From Adineta vaga (lineage: Eukaryota > Rotifera), in assembly GCA_021613535.1 (NCBI GenBank), contig CP075495.1:10416001-10480000 (forward strand): 64,000 bases of DNA, given 5' to 3'. The number at the start of each line of letters is the position of its first letter. Position 1 is the stretch's first letter. Positions 39,194 to 52,607 of this stretch are shown piece after piece. The position numbers were made by a program, and so were the translations under genes. Under the pieces are notes generated by a model. It made no database searches. It was not told the origin of the DNA and worked only from the letters and a program-made list of their open reading frames with translations.

Positions 39194-40259
39194 TTAAGTT
39201 CGATAAATGATTGTCTCGGACAACGATGGTCGAGAACGAATAATACGTTGATTTGATATTTCATCTGTGATTATTAAGGGTACTTCTTGATGTGAAACTA
39301 TTCTTTTGGGAGCAGATCTAATATGAGTTAATGGAGGTCGATGATCATATTCATGCATTGAAATTGGACGACGTTGATTATGTTGAGGTGGAAGATCATT
39401 ATCAAATATAGTTCTTATATTTGTTTGAATAGGACGACGAGCTGAAACATTACGTAATTGTGTTCGAGATGGTGATGGTGGTAGTAAATCTGATTTCTGA
39501 ACAATAGGAGAAGATGATATAAGTTTGGATGCTGATTGTAATCTTGAAAGTTGATTTCGAGATGGAGATTGTACGGGTTTCGATGCTGATTCTAGTCGAT
39601 TGGATCTATTCTCAGATGAAGTTTGTACAGGTTTTGGTTGTAATTGAAATGGACCCGTCTGACGACTTGATGCAGAATGGATTCGTTTTAATGGTGGTAG
39701 AGGTTTTGCTGATGATGAAGGATTGTTATAAACGGATGTATCTTTCATCGGTCTGATAGGTCGATCATTAGGATCAATGAGAATACTGTTGACTGGTAAT
39801 TGCTTTTGAACAGGTTTCGATTGAGGAATAGGTTTAAATGTAGTCGATTGAACAGTTGGTTGTAGAACCGGTTCAGATGGCTTTGATTGGAGATTAGGTT
39901 GTAGGATATATTCAGATAGAAATGGTGGTATAGAAGGTTCTAACATTGGTGTCACGAAAACAACAGGCATTGGTAATTTTGGTATTGGTGGATCTGTTGA
40001 ACCAGGCTCATGACGGCGAATCGCAAGTCGTCGTATATATTCTGGTTCTGATTCTTGTTGAGAATACTGATAAGAATAAGATTCATTTCTAAAATTTCCA
40101 GCGTATTGTAATATTGGATCAGTATTTAGCTTCGTTATATATGGATTCCATGGCCAACCAATATTCTCAACACGAAGTGTATAATCTTCGAAAATATATA
40201 AATTATTAGAAAAGATCAATCGATTTCCTCATTACATTACCTGCATAGGTAGAAGTCAT
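39194..40259 (-). CDS. Pro/Ser/Gln-rich protein of unknown function
   Basis: Two exons on the minus strand (40259-40241 and 40185-39194, 55-nt intron) give 336 aa. The 19-nt first exon supplies the start. The first ~60 residues look ordered, with an aromatic 'GWPWNPYITKLN' motif. The rest is low complexity: Pro, Ser, Gln and Arg with imperfect repeats of the type QS-KPVQ and 'RLESASKPVQSPSRNQ' / 'RLQSASKLI' around residues 205-235. No membrane segment or known domain is visible. Such composition is typical of cytoskeletal or scaffold linkers, but I assign no function. Confidence 0.55.
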
Positions 40260-40353
40260 TGTATATACTTAAAATGTGTTTAAACAGTAAACAGTGAATA
40301 TTTTCTTTCATTTTTTTTTCTTCTTTCTTAATCATTCGTCATTGAAGATTTCT

Positions 40354-40557
40354 ATGGACATTTCAAATGTAATGTTTGCAATAGCATCATACCCATTTCT
40401 TTTTCTCTTTTCTATTCAATCAATAAATGCACAACAGTCTATGTGTCGTTCGCTTAACAACATATATGAAGAAAAATCTATCATTAACAACAACTGGAAC
40501 AATTTAATAGGATTTGAAATCCAAGAAGAACTTAATAAACAGAATGACGTTCATTGA
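40354..40557 (+). CDS. possible small secreted peptide
   Basis: A 67-aa frame from the ATG at 40354 begins with a hydrophobic stretch (VMFAIASYPFLFLFSIQSINA) that could be a signal peptide, followed by a polar Asn/Glu-rich segment with one Cys. The frame opens further upstream with a poly-Phe run that is unlikely to be translated. There is no splice support or known family, so it may be fortuitous. Confidence 0.25.
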   Translation: MDISNVMFAIASYPFLFLFSIQSINAQQSMCRSLNNIYEEKSIINNNWNNLIGFEIQEELNKQNDVH

Positions 40558-40965
40558 CTGTGGGCGGATTCTTTCTCATCCTAACATATAGAAAAGAAAA
40601 TTCTATAGCAATCAAAAAATGATTAGAACATTCATATAAGAACTTCGATATGTCTTATTGAAAATCATGAATAGTACTTTCTTTTTCTTATTCATTATTA
40701 TCTCATTAAGAAAATGGCTTTCGAGTTATAAGACATGAATACAAAAATAAAAAATATAAGTATATTGTTTTGTTCTAATATTTATTGCAAAATCAAATCA
40801 CGAATTTACAAGTCTTCCGTAGCTGTTGTCTATATTGATCAAGTTAGAAAAGAAGATCTTTTTTCTCTTGCTCTTTCTCTCTCTCTACGAATAGAATATT
40901 AATTTTTCACAGTTCATATTTATATAAAGAACAACGTCTTCTATAAACACATATTATTACATACA
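40558..40965. other. intergenic region upstream of the adhesion GPCR
   Basis: About 0.4 kb. Contains a CT-rich tract at 40859-40886 followed by TATTTATATAAAG at 40917-40929, about 40 bp before the start codon; the latter is a plausible TATA box. No gene seen. Confidence 0.4.
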
Positions 40966-43900
40966 ATGTCAAAGAACTTTATCTGTCATTTGTTTATTAC
41001 ATTAATCTTTCATATACATATAAACGATGCCGAATATTCGAGTATAGGAATGAATGTTAGTATAAAACCGAAGATTAATGAATCCAATATCTATTCTCAT
41101 GATGATTATATGACGATATTTTCATCACGTCATTCAACAGATTTGAATTATATTCCAAGAAGTACAACATATTGGCCATTAATTCCATCGGTAACTACAA
41201 ATGCTTTTCCTCTAACGGATTCCAATTGTTTTTGTACTTATGATCGTATTATCAATGCATTATTATGTTCTCCATTACTGAAAAATTCAATATCCTATCC
41301 TATTTCGGATACGAATATTGCATTAATTAATATAACTTTAAATGATTGTACATTTTCCAATAACCATTTCAATCTTCCAAATATTGGACGAAAGAATATT
41401 GATCAATTAAGAATTTATGATATCAACCATGGAAATTATCTTGTTCTTGATCGTACATCATTTTCTTCGTATTCTATCAATCAATTATATATCATTTATA
41501 GTTATTCTCAACCTATAACAATGCTATTACTTTCAAATGAAACATTTTCATCACCATCATTAATGTACTCATCTTTACATACACTTTATATAACATCATG
41601 TTATTTAATTACGTTAAATAAACCATTTAGTCGACTATTTCTACTTGAATCGGTTACATTAATGAATATTTATCAATTTTCATGGCATGATTTTCAACAA
41701 CAAATCAATCGATTACCTAAATTACGTTTTATAAATATAGCAGAAGAAAATTTTCCTCTATCCAATATGATTTTCAATGCTTTATCTTGTCAAGATATTT
41801 CATCACAATGGATACTTAGTTATCGAGTTATTCAAACATGTAGTTGTGCTTATATTTCATTTCTACAAACAATTCGTTCTCTCGGAACTTTTTATCAATG
41901 TCCAAATACGAATAATGTCGTGGATTTTTTTGCAGATATTTGTCAATTCAATGGAAAAGAATATCAAATACAAAATAATATGCAATTATTTTGTAATAAA
42001 TGCTTAAGATTTCCATGTTCAAATGGTACTACATGTGCCGAAGTATTTGGTTCTGAACCAACATGTATTTCATCATCAAGATATGATTATGAAACCATTC
42101 AAAAACGTATTCCATTAACACCTTATACAAGACCATTTCTTTTTCGAGAGAGTCAAGAATATCTGACGTTTGATTCAAATAAAACTTTGGAAGCAATTGC
42201 ATTTAATTCTGTTGTGACAATTTTAATTGATTCAAATCGAAATCCTACTTCAGCATCTCCAAATGATGCACAAATGTTTCATCAAACATTTGCCGAAATG
42301 CTAAATCGACCATGGTCACCAGACATTTATACTGCATCAATGTCATCACCGATCGTTTGGCAACAATTATTAGTTTCTTTAGATGGTTCAATAAAAATGA
42401 TCAATGATAGTGAATCAAAATTTGTTTTTCAAAGTAAACCGATTTCAACAATGAGTTTACGTTTTCCAACTGAAGAACCTGATCAAGAAATGTTTGGTTG
42501 GAAAATAACAAATGATAATCAAATAACAGAGAATATAACGAATTTAGAATCAAATGATGAAACAGTTACATCACGTGTTTTTCTCAAATTTAATCATCAA
42601 CAACAGGAAAATAAACCGAAATGTGAACCTTCGTAAGTAGATTAACATAAATTTTGAAATTAATATTCAAAGTTTCTATTTTCTTTTTTGACTTTACATA
42701 GAAGTTCAACAATAAATTGTACGAATCGTTTTTCGATAACATCACTTAAATCACCGAAATTATTTTACAATACAGATCGAATACCTGAATATGATGTTAT
42801 TTCTATTCTTGCACCTGATCATAACCAAACTGTAACATTTTATTTTGATCAAAAAATTTCTTCAACAGAATCAGTCAATTCTTCCATAAAATCAACATCA
42901 TATTCATTCTATGATCAACTTGATCTGATGATATCACAAGGTACTTGTATGTATTTAAATACAACAAGTATGATTTGGAAAACAGATGGTTGTACTACTA
43001 ATCGTCAATTATCCAATGGTACATCAGTAATATGTACTTGTGAACATTTAACAATGTTTACAGTATTCTTTTCATTATCATGTGCAACACCATCGAAAGC
43101 ATTACAAATTCTAAGTTGGATTGGATGTGCTCTTTCCATTGTTGGTTTATCAGTTACATTGATTATGTTTGTTGTAATTCGACAATGTCGAAAAACAAAA
43201 GATAATGTTAATGGAATATCATCATCACATTCAAGTTCAAGTCAAGAATTACGACGACGAATTATGGTAAGAGTTGACTTTTATTTTCTTCCAGAAAAAA
43301 AAACAACTACATTCCTTCTTTTCTATTTAGAGCAAACCACGTCGATTATCAATGGTAAAATCGATGTTATTTATTTTATGTATTCTATTGATTCTAATGA
43401 ATATTCTCATATTTATTCTAACATTTATTAAAGCGGATCGAAATCTTGCTTGTACAATATTATCTGCATCATTGTATTATTTTACATTAACTGCGTTTAT
43501 TTGGAAGCTTTGTTTTGCATTTCAACAAAGTTTATTTATTACAAATGTATTTCAACCAAATTGGTCCGATCGTACATTATTTATTATCTATTCAATCATC
43601 ACATTTTCATTGCCAGTCTGTCCATTGATAATTATGTTTGTTAAATATGAAAATTCAACTTTTATTTCATCAACATGTAACTATTGTTGGTTAACACGAG
43701 AATTTCTTCTCTATGGATTAATTATACCAATATTAGTTATTATCTGTCTAAATATCATGTTTTACATCTATACAATGGTTCATTTATGTATACGAAATCG
43801 TCAACAACCTAATTTACGTTCAACAAAATCGGAACAATCTCGACGTATACAAAATTTTAAAATCGGTATTTTCTTTGCCATTATTATGGGTTTTAGTTGG

Positions 43901-44308
43901 ATCTTAGGTTTTCTTGTTCTCATACCGAATTCATATGTTCAAACAGTTGGAAATATTCTTTTCTGTATTATGAATACTTTGCAAGGTTTTGCTTTTTCTA
44001 TTATGGTTTTTTGTATGCTGGAACGAAAATCATTTCGTAAATGCTGTTGTTTTTGGCGATATAAAAATTCTAATCAAGTTAACGGAAATTCATCCGACGC
44101 TGTTCTACAACAATCAATACCAACACCGAATGATGATAATGAAACAAAAATCAAACCAATATATAATTCATCCATGTATACTTCATCATCAGCAACAACA
44201 CCGTCTGACGCTTATCATAATCTTCGAGATGTGTTTAATCTTTATCAAAAGAAGAAACTAACAGGGGACAATGAAGATGAACATGTTTATAGTTTACCAA
44301 CGTTTTGA
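40966..44308 (+). CDS. adhesion-type (family B2) G-protein-coupled receptor
   Basis: Three exons (40966-42632, 42702-43266, 43331-44308) join to 1069 aa. Signal peptide at residues 1-21. The ~600-residue ectodomain has Cys-bounded LRR-like sequence (about 85-330) and a Cys-rich cluster (NKCLRFPCSNGTTC). A GAIN/GPS region follows: two Cys in ICTCEHLTMF at about residues 667-669 with the HL-T autoproteolysis site at 671-673, and an upstream Cys in MIWKTDGC. Seven helices then follow, the first just after the GPS. TM6 has FSWILGF (the Trp toggle of the class) and TM7 has MNTLQGFAF, both hallmark adhesion-GPCR motifs. The GPS helix junction predicts a tethered agonist starting at T673 (TMFTVFFS). 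The C-tail is short and ends SLPTF. I cannot assign a vertebrate subfamily. Confidence 0.88.
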
Positions 44309-44575
44309 AAAGAAAAGAAAATATCTTAATAAATTCATGTTTTAAAAAGATTGTTTGATAATCTAAATCATAACGAAATCTAGTTCTCTAGTAAAATGTG
44401 TTTTTATCGCCAAATTTTTAAAAAATCCACCAAATAGACAATGGTTTTTTTTCTCAAACGAATTCAATAGAACAGTAACTATCGAAAAAGAAACAAAATC
44501 AGTTATTTATCAAGTTTCTATACACCAAAGAATAATGAGATTGCTTGTTTTGTGTAAAAAAAAGTATCATTCTTT

Positions 44576-45901
44576 TTAATTATTACGTGCCATTAATCGA
44601 TCTAAATAAGAAATAATCAATACTTTGATATTGAAATTTTAATAGAAGATCATTTACCTTTCGATTGTGCTAATATATTAACTGCAGGAGAGATAGGAGC
44701 TAATACAGGTTGTACAGCTGGATCAATTCGAATAGTTCCTTCATTATGAATTGCATGAGCTACAGCTAATAGAACAAAACGAGTCAAATTTTAGATTGGA
44801 TCAATATTTGTAACATACTTTCTGCTAATTCATGATATGCAAAATGAAGATAAAGTAGAAAAAACATGTGAATTGATACGACAAAAAGTCCAAGTAAGGC
44901 ACGATATTGTGGATTGATTGTTCGTGCCATAATAATCAACATCTATTATACAAAATTCATATAATTTAACCTTTAAAATTTTGTATGTATACTATTCTAA
45001 CGGCAGCTACACCACCTACAATACACCAGAGACCATAAAATAATAGATGATCATGACCCGTATGAATAAATGTCGCCAGAAGAAGAACAATCGTATGACT
45101 GAATAATGCATAACCCTTGAAAGAAGATCAATGATTTAGATGTTTATTAATCGAGGAACATTTTGTTTTTTTCAACTAACATTTATACTTAAGATTTGCA
45201 TTAGATTAAGACGTGTATTACAAATATATGACATAGATGAAATAGCAAAACTTGAACCGATCCAATAACCAAAACAAACAAGAAAACTTGTTCCAATTAA
45301 TGTACCATCTTGCTACAAAATCAAAAAGAGAATTTTGATTTCAATCGTTTCTTTCACAAGAGATTTACTCACAATAGAATGACTAGATAATTTCATTTGA
45401 TAAATCAAAATAGCTGCCAATGTGAATACAATCATTGATGGACCATATAGTTCTGATTTAATATTCTATAAAATTATTTATTTAGACATAATCGAGAGAA
45501 AAAGATCAATCATTCGCTATACTTCATCTGGTGATGGCCAACGAGGAACTAAACTATGCAACAACCTATGATAAATGTGAAATTATATTAAAAAAAAGAA
45601 TGAATGTGACAAAATACAAATTCCTACCGATTGACCAATTCTTTAGGTTCGACATCAAAATAAGGTCGAAGGTAATCTAAATTAGCGTAAAGATTTATTG
45701 CTTGTTGAGCACGAGTACGTCCAGCAGTCCAAACCTAAAGAACAATATTTGAGTCTACAATTATCATTTTGAATCCATCATATTCCTTACAATAGATCCT
45801 ACACTTGGTAGTCCACTCTCTAAAGAGACTGTTTCTTGTTGATTATTATTATTATTATTCATAGGCATTGATCTTCTTTGAAGATTTTCGTGTTCGTGCA
45901 T
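44576..45901 (-). CDS. YIPF3: Yip1 domain family member 3 homologue
   Basis: Nine small exons on the minus strand (45901-45791, 45734-45628, 45565-45523, 45465-45373, 45312-45181, 45115-44993, 44942-44819, 44765-44658, 44601-44576) join to 288 aa. YIPF3 is a five-helix Golgi membrane protein that partners YIPF4 and is needed for Golgi structure. Exon 2 has the family signature VWTAGRTRAQQAINLYANLD and YLRPYFDVEP. Exon 4 has ELYGPSMIVFTLAAIL, and exon 7 ends FFLLYLHFAYHELAE, matching the family's last helix. Five hydrophobic segments are visible. No long open frame covers this gene because every exon is under 135 nt, so it is easily missed by ORF scanning. It is head to head with the ANKRD11/12 gene (386 bp). 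Confidence 0.9.
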
Positions 45902-46287
45902 TGAATAAAATAAAATCCGCTTGTTTTTTTATAAGATAAGAATAAGAGAAGAGAAGGAAGAGGAAGGAAAGACGAATGAAGAAACATTTTGTATGGCATT
46001 AATCAAAAGTCATTTTAAAGTGACATCTATTCTTATGAATCTACATATCATTCAAATGAAAAAGATCATCTTTATTTCACAGCATGTTTTTATGAAAGAA
46101 GAAAAACTTTAATTTTTTTTAATCTGAGTATGAATTGAATTGTTTTTGATTGATAGAATTGTATACCAATCAGAAAAAACATTTATCAATGAATGAAAGA
46201 AATGAATGAACTTTTGCTTTTTTTCTTCTCTTTCTTAAAATTCCAATTAATCTAAGTAAAATTTTATAATGATGAGTTATTAAAAAA
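45902..46287. promoter_or_regulatory. intergenic region between divergent YIPF3 and ANKRD11/12 genes
   Basis: 386 bp. Purine-rich patch (GAAGAGGAAGG) at 45950-45968. It should contain both promoters; no gene seen. Confidence 0.4.
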
Positions 46288-49200
46288 ATGTCAATAACAA
46301 GTAAGAAACGACGTTGTCCAACGACTAGTTCACCGAATGAATCCGATGATGATAATGGAGGTATACTAGACAAATCAAGGAATAAACATAAATTATTTTA
46401 TTAATTGTTTATGATTTAGAGCAACCTTCAACATCAACAAATCAATTATCCAATAAACGGCGTGGTTCCATAGCAGCTGAATTTGCACCACCACGTTTAA
46501 TTGTTAGTGAACGACAACAAATGGCTGTACTAAAACAATTAACAGCAGGCGACGAATCTAATAGTATGTCTTAGACTATTTTCTAATAGTTCTTGCTCGT
46601 TTTCTTATGTACATATGTATGTCATTGGTTTTATAGCTGGATCTCAATCTCCTTCATCAATTACTCCTCAACCACGTCCATCAAAAATTAATCGACGCAA
46701 TGAACATGGAGAAACAATTGTTCATATAGCTGCACGAAAAGGTGATTTAAAACAAATAAGAAAAGTTCTCAAAGCTGGAGCGAATGTTAACGAAGCAGAT
46801 AATGCTGGTAAGATAGATTAGGATTTATGAAATAATTTCTATCATTTTTTGTTCCATTACTAGGATGGACTCCATTACATGAAGGTAAATCTAAAATGAA
46901 CAAAAAATTTTTCAATGAGATTAGATAAGGAATTAGTTATGAATGATTTCTCATCGAAAATATGTCGAGAGAAAGACTTTAATCTATAGATCGTCTAAAT
47001 TTATTGATGAAGATGATAAGATTTTATCGTTTTCTTTTAATAAGTCAAGATAGAAAATGAAGGAAATGCTTTTTTTTCTAATTCATTTTTTAGCTGTTAC
47101 AAAAAATCAATTTAAAGCTGCTCGTCTTCTTTTAAAATCGGGTGCGAATGCAAATGCACCTGGCCCTGAAGGTCAAACACCCCTCGTCGATGCTGTACTT
47201 AATAATAATACTAAAGTATATTCTATCTTCATTTCTCTCAGATAAAATTTTTTATTTTGTTTGTTTGTTTGTTCATTTAGATGGCAGAATTACTATTAAA
47301 CTATTCTGCTGATCCATCTGTAGTGGATATAACTCGTTTGAATGATACAATGGCAAATGTTTTAAAACGTGAAACGACGGTTTTAGAATCATCGGACAAT
47401 GAAAATGATGATGAATCTATTAGTCCACTATCACCATTAACAAGTGATAATGATTCTGAACATGATAATAAACAAGATTTTCATTCAACTTTGATGGAAC
47501 AATTAGATAAAGATCTTGCTCAGCGGACAACATTGTCCAAAATTCAACGGAAAAAAGTAAGACGAAATTAGATCAACAGGCTTATGAATAATTTATTTGT
47601 CAATCTTTACAGCCTTACCGTCGTTTTCGAGAACGTTCATCACAATCATCTGATTCTTCATCACAGAGTAAAACTCGTGCGACTAGTGGAAACAATGAAA
47701 CATCAGCATCAGCAATATTAGGAAAAAATCCATATGATTTTGAAAGTGAAGAAGAAGGTGAAATACGTGATCTTCCAACTGAAGTAATATATCTATTGAA
47801 TAAAAGAAAAGAAATTTTATCTTTATTCATTTTTCTTAGGTATCTGAAGAACACAAGAAAATGCCATTACGAAAACAAGAACATACGAAACAACGAGCTC
47901 ATAGTGGAAATTCTGTACCATCGTCTATTGAAAGTTCTACGATAAAAAAACGAATCAATAAACTTTATCTAATTAAAGAACAAGAACCACAAAAATTCAA
48001 ATCGACATCTGATGATGAACAATTGCAGCATATCTATCGTGTTCCTCCATTAAAAATTGTTTTAGCAAGAGCTGTTCTACAAAAAACACCCGAAATTGAA
48101 AGGTAAATATCATAAAAGAAATATATTAGATAATGAAAGAACAAGGTCAAGCCAACCATTTGATATACATTCTAAACACTCGATAAATTGCCGAGAATAA
48201 TCCTTAACTATTCAGCCCAATAACAATTCAGTACCGAGAAGGAAAGACAAAAAATAAGGAGAAGATAAAGATATATAGATATATATATATATATACAGTT
48301 AAGATTGACGTTTACAAATGTCTTTCAGTCTTTGATAGATATGTTGATTAGAATAAGATCATATTCAACGTAGTATTACTAGTTGGATGTATTACTATTG
48401 ACAACGAAATGAATTGTTCTAATTATAGCACAATCTCTTGTATTCTTAGTAAGAAAGTAGACGGTAGGGTAGATTGCTTAGTACCATCAAATATGAGTAT
48501 CTACTCGTGCGTAATTGAAGATAAACTTCGAATAAGATCGTGTTTTTTATTCGATTAGAAGTTTCAACTAAGAGAAACTACTTATTTAGATTTCTCATTT
48601 TGAGTAATAGTGTCATAGATTATAAACAGTGATGTTTTCCATGACAAAAATATGAATATTCTATTGTAATTTATTCACTCAATAATTCAATGGGCTATTG
48701 TTTCCTTTACCTAGACCTAAAGCAATAAAAATGTTTATATAATATCATATAAGATTTTTACTTGCTCGCTATCTAATGTGAACATTAAAAAAGCATATTT
48801 TCTTCGGAATAACGAGACAACCCATTAGTAAATCAACATTTCAATCTTACAAATTGTAAGATATGCTCAATAAATTCTATCAATAGCATACTCAGGAGAA
48901 TAGTTCTTAAAATTTTATTCTTATATCATTATGCCTTCAATATCAAAGTAAACTATGTTCACATCGAATATTTACTTAATCTTTCTACTCTTTAATATCT
49001 CTCTCTTTCATATTATATAAACTTCTAAGAATATCTTAACTAGATCGAACATTTCTCATTAATAATTGATAGTCTTTCTTGATTCATTTATTCACTATGA
49101 TTTTGAGTTCGGCAATTATTTTCTAATTAGTTCTCTATACATTGTGACATTGAAATCTAAAATAGTGTGTCGAAAATAAACATCGTCGATTTCAGATGAG

Positions 49201-52200
49201 TGTTACACACCCAGGGGGGAATGCATAAAGAGAACGAACGAGAGAGAAATTGTGTTAAGTAAAAAGAAGAAAAAAGAAAAGAAGAAATGAGTGCAAGCAA
49301 AGTATACAGAAAGAAAAATGTGCGCGTATGTGTACGACATCGAAGTGCTAGTAATATATGCTAGATATTATTAAGGAAAAAAATCACGCATAAGAATAGA
49401 TTATAGAAATCATTGATTAGTAGATATCTTTCTATCGATGATAATACTGACAGATGGTCAAATTTATCTTGAACACAAATGGAATAGATATTCTTCTATT
49501 CATATAATACTACTAACATTAATATCAGAAGAAATGAAGTCTATCTAACTGACTTGATGAATGTAATGATATTTATACAAAGAAAAAAAAAAGGAAAACT
49601 ACGAACATCATTCAGATGATTACTTTTTGATGTTCGTTTATGATAGAATGATATAAACAATAGAGAGAAAGAAACGAAGAGAAATAGGTACATCCGATAG
49701 AGATTGAAGGCATACACATGAAAGGAAAGAATAAAAGTATATGTATACAGTCCAGCATACTGCGTTTGTGTGCGTAAGAGCAAGAAAGCGAATTTCTTCT
49801 TCTCATTCTTCTTGTTCTCTATCCTTCATTTGTTCGACGCATACACACATTACGCACAGACACATACACATACATACACACACATAAAGAAAGAGAGCAA
49901 TAGCAAAAAAAAATCGTCAGGTAAGACTATACCGAATAGGTAAATTGTCTCCTCAAGTACAATTCAAAAAAGAACATAACATGAAAAATCCATCAGTTGA
50001 AATCTTATAAGTTTCAATGAATCATTGGAAATTTTACTCTTTTGTATGTCTTTTTTTGTTTTAGTTCAAATCTTTCGAATATGAATGATGATAACAATAA
50101 TTTAACGATTGATTCATCATCATCGCCATCATTAACACTACCGATTATAGAACAAAATGAAAATTTTTTATCATCAATGGCAACCAATGTTCCTCAAATA
50201 TCAACGGAAGAACCAGACGAAAAACTCGTCATTTCGACCGAAGATAACGAAAATACTATCAATGAGAATAGTCCACATCCAACAATGTTAGATAATAACG
50301 AAAAACATTTACCTTTATCACCAAGATCTCCTTCTCCGACAGTCATCGCATACATTCTTGATACAGTGATCACACAAATTGAATCTAATAATAATAATCA
50401 ATTAAATTCTTTGGCTGTGATCGAAGATGATCAAATGGATGTCGAAGAAGATGAGGAAGAAGAAGATGAAAATGAAGATGAAGAAGAAGAACATGAAATT
50501 ACCGAGAAAAATTCATCAATAAAATCAAATAGAATTGAAAAAGAACGAATTAGTACGAAAACTTCGTCAACATCAAAAACTGAGTTAAAACCAATTACAA
50601 GAACATTACGTTCTCATGCACGTGGAAGACGAAATCTATCTACATTAATTCAAACATCATCATCATCAAATATGAATAATGGTCGACGTGTATCGAGTCG
50701 AAGACGAGCAATGGATAATAAAACATCAGTAACGATAAATGATCGAGAAAAACGACGTAAAACAACGTTTGAACGTTCAAAAAAAGAAAAAGATAATCAA
50801 ATCAATACTGATGATATGCAAACATCAAGTAATTCCGACGATCAAATATCGGAAAATACCAATGGTATAGAAATAAATTTTCAAAAAGGAAATATTCAAA
50901 TATTTCTGTTTTTTATTTAGCTGAAAAAACACCATTGACAACGACAACTGCAAATGCAAACGATGAAGGTAGTTCTTGTTCAAGTACAGGTGCTGGTGAT
51001 GAAAGTAGTACAAGTAGTTCAACAACAAATATAAAACAATCAAATTCAACGACTGATATCGATTCTTTACCACCTAATAAACGTCGATTACGTGAAAGAA
51101 ATGTTGCCATATCAAATACATCTAACCCATCAATCATGACAGATGCATCGACAAATTCAAATTCAACTACAATTACAGATAATTCACCCACAGAACCAAC
51201 AACTACGCGTGAAATACCAATTAATAGCATTAAACAATTTCTAGAAATTCGACAGCAGGTTAGAATTTACATGTGACAACAAAAGGCGATGATGAAAATA
51301 GTCCCTTAAGTTAAACACATCGAACATTGCGATGAGTATAAACATTTACTGGATTAGAAAAGAAAGTTCAGTTTCAATAGAGATATATTATGTCAAAATC
51401 TATTAGATATACTAAAGAAAGAACGGATATTGATAACGAGAATTCTGTTAAGTTACTATTTTGTTTATCTTCGATTGTTCTCAAGTCATATGGAAAATGT
51501 GTTTCTCATTAACTAAAAGAGCTAAAATGCTTTTCCTGTTCATAATCAATAGCTTGAAGCAGTACTTATCAAGAAAAAAAATACATAACAGTTGTTCCTC
51601 AATAAATCACATGATAGACAATAGAAGCCATTGGCTATCATTGTATATATAACTATTTGATCGATCAACTTTTCCGGTTTAGAATCTACAATTATTTCTA
51701 AAAATAAATTTGATCTATTCTTTTCTATTTCATTAGATTGATAAACGACATGAAACAATGTTACATGAATTTGTTCTACCAAAAGTTCCGAAAGATTTCT
51801 CCGAAACAACGATGGCAAAGAAAAGTTATCTCATTGCTCCATCATTTAGTTCATATTCAAACACAACTCCATCATCAATTGGTATCAAACGTTTAATGGC
51901 ACCACATGATCTCGATCCACATTTAATGGATGTCTTTACAAAACAAGAAGATGAAAGATATAAAATGAAAATACGTCATCAAGTTGAACGCGTAAATACG
52001 AAAATTTATCGCATTAAATTTTTAATTTAAATTTCTTGTTTCATTTTTTTTCTAGGATAAATTAATACTTTCACATGAACAAGAAATTTTACGTCTATAT
52101 GGTAATGCAACTCGTTCATCATTAAATCAAGATATTCCATTCAGTTATTGTTCCTTATTGAAAGATAATGAAGTTTATAATAATCCGTCAATACAATTAC

Positions 52201-52607
52201 CTGAAAAATTAGTTAGTAATGATTACACAACGACTGAAATAGGTAAACGTGGTAAACATCGTTGGAATGGACGTTCATTCATAAAATGGTTGGAAGATTC
52301 AAATCTGAAATATAAACGTCTTAGTGTAAGAAGAAGAAGAAAAAGATTTTATTGAAAACAACAATCAATGGAAATAAATGTCTTTTCTTTTCTCTTCTAG
52401 TGTGAACTTAATGACCGTCAACGGTTAGAAGTAGACACGCTTTATTCAATGCAACGTATGGTATGGTTAAAACATTTACCAAAAGAACCGACAAGTCTAT
52501 CTTCTTCATCATCGGGACGATCAAGTTATTTTTTAACAGAACGTTATTTACCTAAAGTTGAAATAAATCCTAAGTTTTGGACAGATTGGGAGACAAGCCC
52601 ATTTTAA
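46288..52607 (+). CDS. ANKRD11/12: ankyrin-repeat chromatin cofactor, ANKRD11/ANKRD12 homologue
   Basis: Thirteen exons (46288-46360, 46420-46563, 46637-46807, 46864-46884, 47094-47215, 47281-47556, 47613-47783, 47840-48102, 50065-50864, 50921-51258, 51737-51991, 52056-52325, 52401-52607) join to 1036 aa. ANKRD11/12 are nuclear cofactors that bind p160 coactivators and HDACs. Three ankyrin repeats span exons 3-6 (ETIVHIAARKGD..., GWTPLHEA carried by a 21-nt exon, GQTPLVDAVL...). The middle is disordered, acidic and Ser/Thr-rich with basic RRRRA-type patches. The C-terminus matches the family's conserved end: VERDKLILSHEQEILRLYGN, then SLLKDNEVYNNP, then NGRSFIKWLEDSNLKYKRL. It is half the length of the vertebrate proteins, mostly through a shorter middle. 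Intron 8 is 1962 nt; most others here are under 100. Confidence 0.88.
48103..50064 (+). other. long intron (intron 8) of the ANKRD11/12 gene
   Basis: 1962 nt between exons that join in phase. It contains (TA)n at 48271-48295 and CA/CATA-rich sequence at 49841-49886. No coding exon is visible. Just before exon 9 are CT-rich and CA-rich tracts like those seen upstream of genes, so an alternative promoter or a wrongly joined pair of genes cannot be excluded. Confidence 0.6.

Noticed and set aside
50913-51230. Val-rich 105-aa minus-strand frame
   Set aside because: Antisense of the Ser/Thr-rich exon 10 of the ANKRD11/12 homologue, whose frame is fixed by phase-matched junctions.
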